This document shows, piece by piece, positions 12,702 through 12,798 of a DNA stretch of 12,798 nt. Both the position numbers and the translations under genes were made by a program. Numbering within the stretch: the stretch's first letter is position 1; every line of letters begins with the position of its first letter. The DNA is taken from NCBI GenBank assembly GCA_034437615.1, contig DAOTTW010000215.1, positions 1 through 12,798 of the forward strand, read 5' to 3'. The DNA comes from DAOTTW01 sp034437615 (lineage in GTDB: Bacteria > Chloroflexota > Anaerolineae > Aggregatilineales > Phototrophicaceae). The notes under the pieces were generated by a model. It was not told the DNA's origin. It saw only the letters and a program-made list of their open reading frames with translations, and ran no database searches.

Positions 12702-12798
12702 ATGGATAAAGAGAGACAAAGAAAAACAAAGAGAAACAAAGAAAAACAAAGAAACAAAGAAAAACAAAGAAACAAAAAGAAAGGAGAAGCGGCTGCCT
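12702..12798 (+). CDS. Possible start of a Lys/Arg-rich protein (runs off the window)
   Basis: ATG at 12702 opens a frame of 32 codons with no stop before the window ends. The peptide begins MDKERQRKTKRNKEKQRNKE, continues with a second KEKQRN block and ends KKKGEAAA. It is almost entirely Lys, Arg, Glu, Asn and Gln. It would be helical, very basic and low in complexity, and no family is recognised. No ribosome binding site precedes this ATG. AAAGGAG at 12780-12786 is a good one, and could serve a different start just beyond the window, in which case this stretch is only an A-rich leader. A candidate promoter lies at 12636-12664. Confidence 0.3.
   Translation, partial: MDKERQRKTKRNKEKQRNKEKQRNKKKGEAAA
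12706..12782 (+). repeat. A/G-rich, T-free imperfect tandem repeat
   Basis: Seventy-seven bases contain no T. They consist of imperfect 8-10 base units of the type ACAAAGAAAA, with an exact 18-bp tandem duplication (aaagaaaaacaaagaaac at 12738-12755 and 12756-12773). Composition is sharply different from all other parts of the window. Confidence 0.75.

Noticed and set aside
12706..12782. CRISPR array or transposon end in the A-rich tract
   Set aside because: The units are short, imperfect and contiguous, with no spacers or terminal inverted repeats.

Overview
The window looks like a chromosomal segment of a free-living heterotroph, most likely a Chloroflexota bacterium of the Anaerolineae type. 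That placement is an inference from three things: moderately GC-rich coding sequence, a carbohydrate ABC permease with a very long first external loop, and many short palindromic repeats in the gaps. No rRNA, tRNA, CRISPR array or complete insertion sequence is visible.

Layout. Bases 1-183 hold the end of an unrecognised plus-strand gene. Bases 184-551 are a gap packed with small hairpins and a REP-like element. A malto-oligosyltrehalose trehalohydrolase gene (treZ, 552-2432, +) converges on a 6-phosphogluconate dehydrogenase gene (gnd, 2675-4129, -). The convergent gap holds a double REP-like element. A 507-bp divergent gap follows, with a threefold direct repeat, another hairpin, a promoter and two LacI-type operators. 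Then comes a co-directional sugar-uptake and catabolism cluster: LacI-family regulator (4637-5665), extracellular sugar-binding protein (5858-7246), MalF-like permease (7376-8371), MalG-like permease (8371-9444), GH3 beta-glycosidase without a signal peptide (9521-11299), and a SIS-domain sugar-phosphate isomerase/deaminase (11487-12554). The last 244 bp hold a weak hairpin, a candidate promoter and a purine/A-rich stretch. An open frame for a very basic peptide runs through that stretch and off the end.

How the genes fit together. The regulator probably represses its own promoter, and possibly the whole downstream cluster, until an imported sugar or its derivative is present. The binding protein and two permeases would import an oligosaccharide. 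No ABC ATPase is encoded here, so an MsmX/MalK-like ATPase elsewhere would have to power it. The GH3 enzyme would cleave the sugar in the cytoplasm, and the SIS protein may act on a phosphorylated (amino)sugar. treZ (alpha-glucan to trehalose) and gnd (oxidative pentose phosphate pathway) are separate transcription units.

The most striking non-coding feature is a family of short hairpins tagged with GTAG. Most have GGA...TCC outer arms, and inner arms that vary in a compensatory way between copies. Two copies form head-to-head doublets (2459-2553 and 11351-11433). These doublets are inverted relative to each other, share their spacer and a flanking second hairpin, and bracket about 8.8 kb containing gnd, the regulator, the transporter and the GH3 gene. 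This resembles REP/BIME elements of other bacteria.
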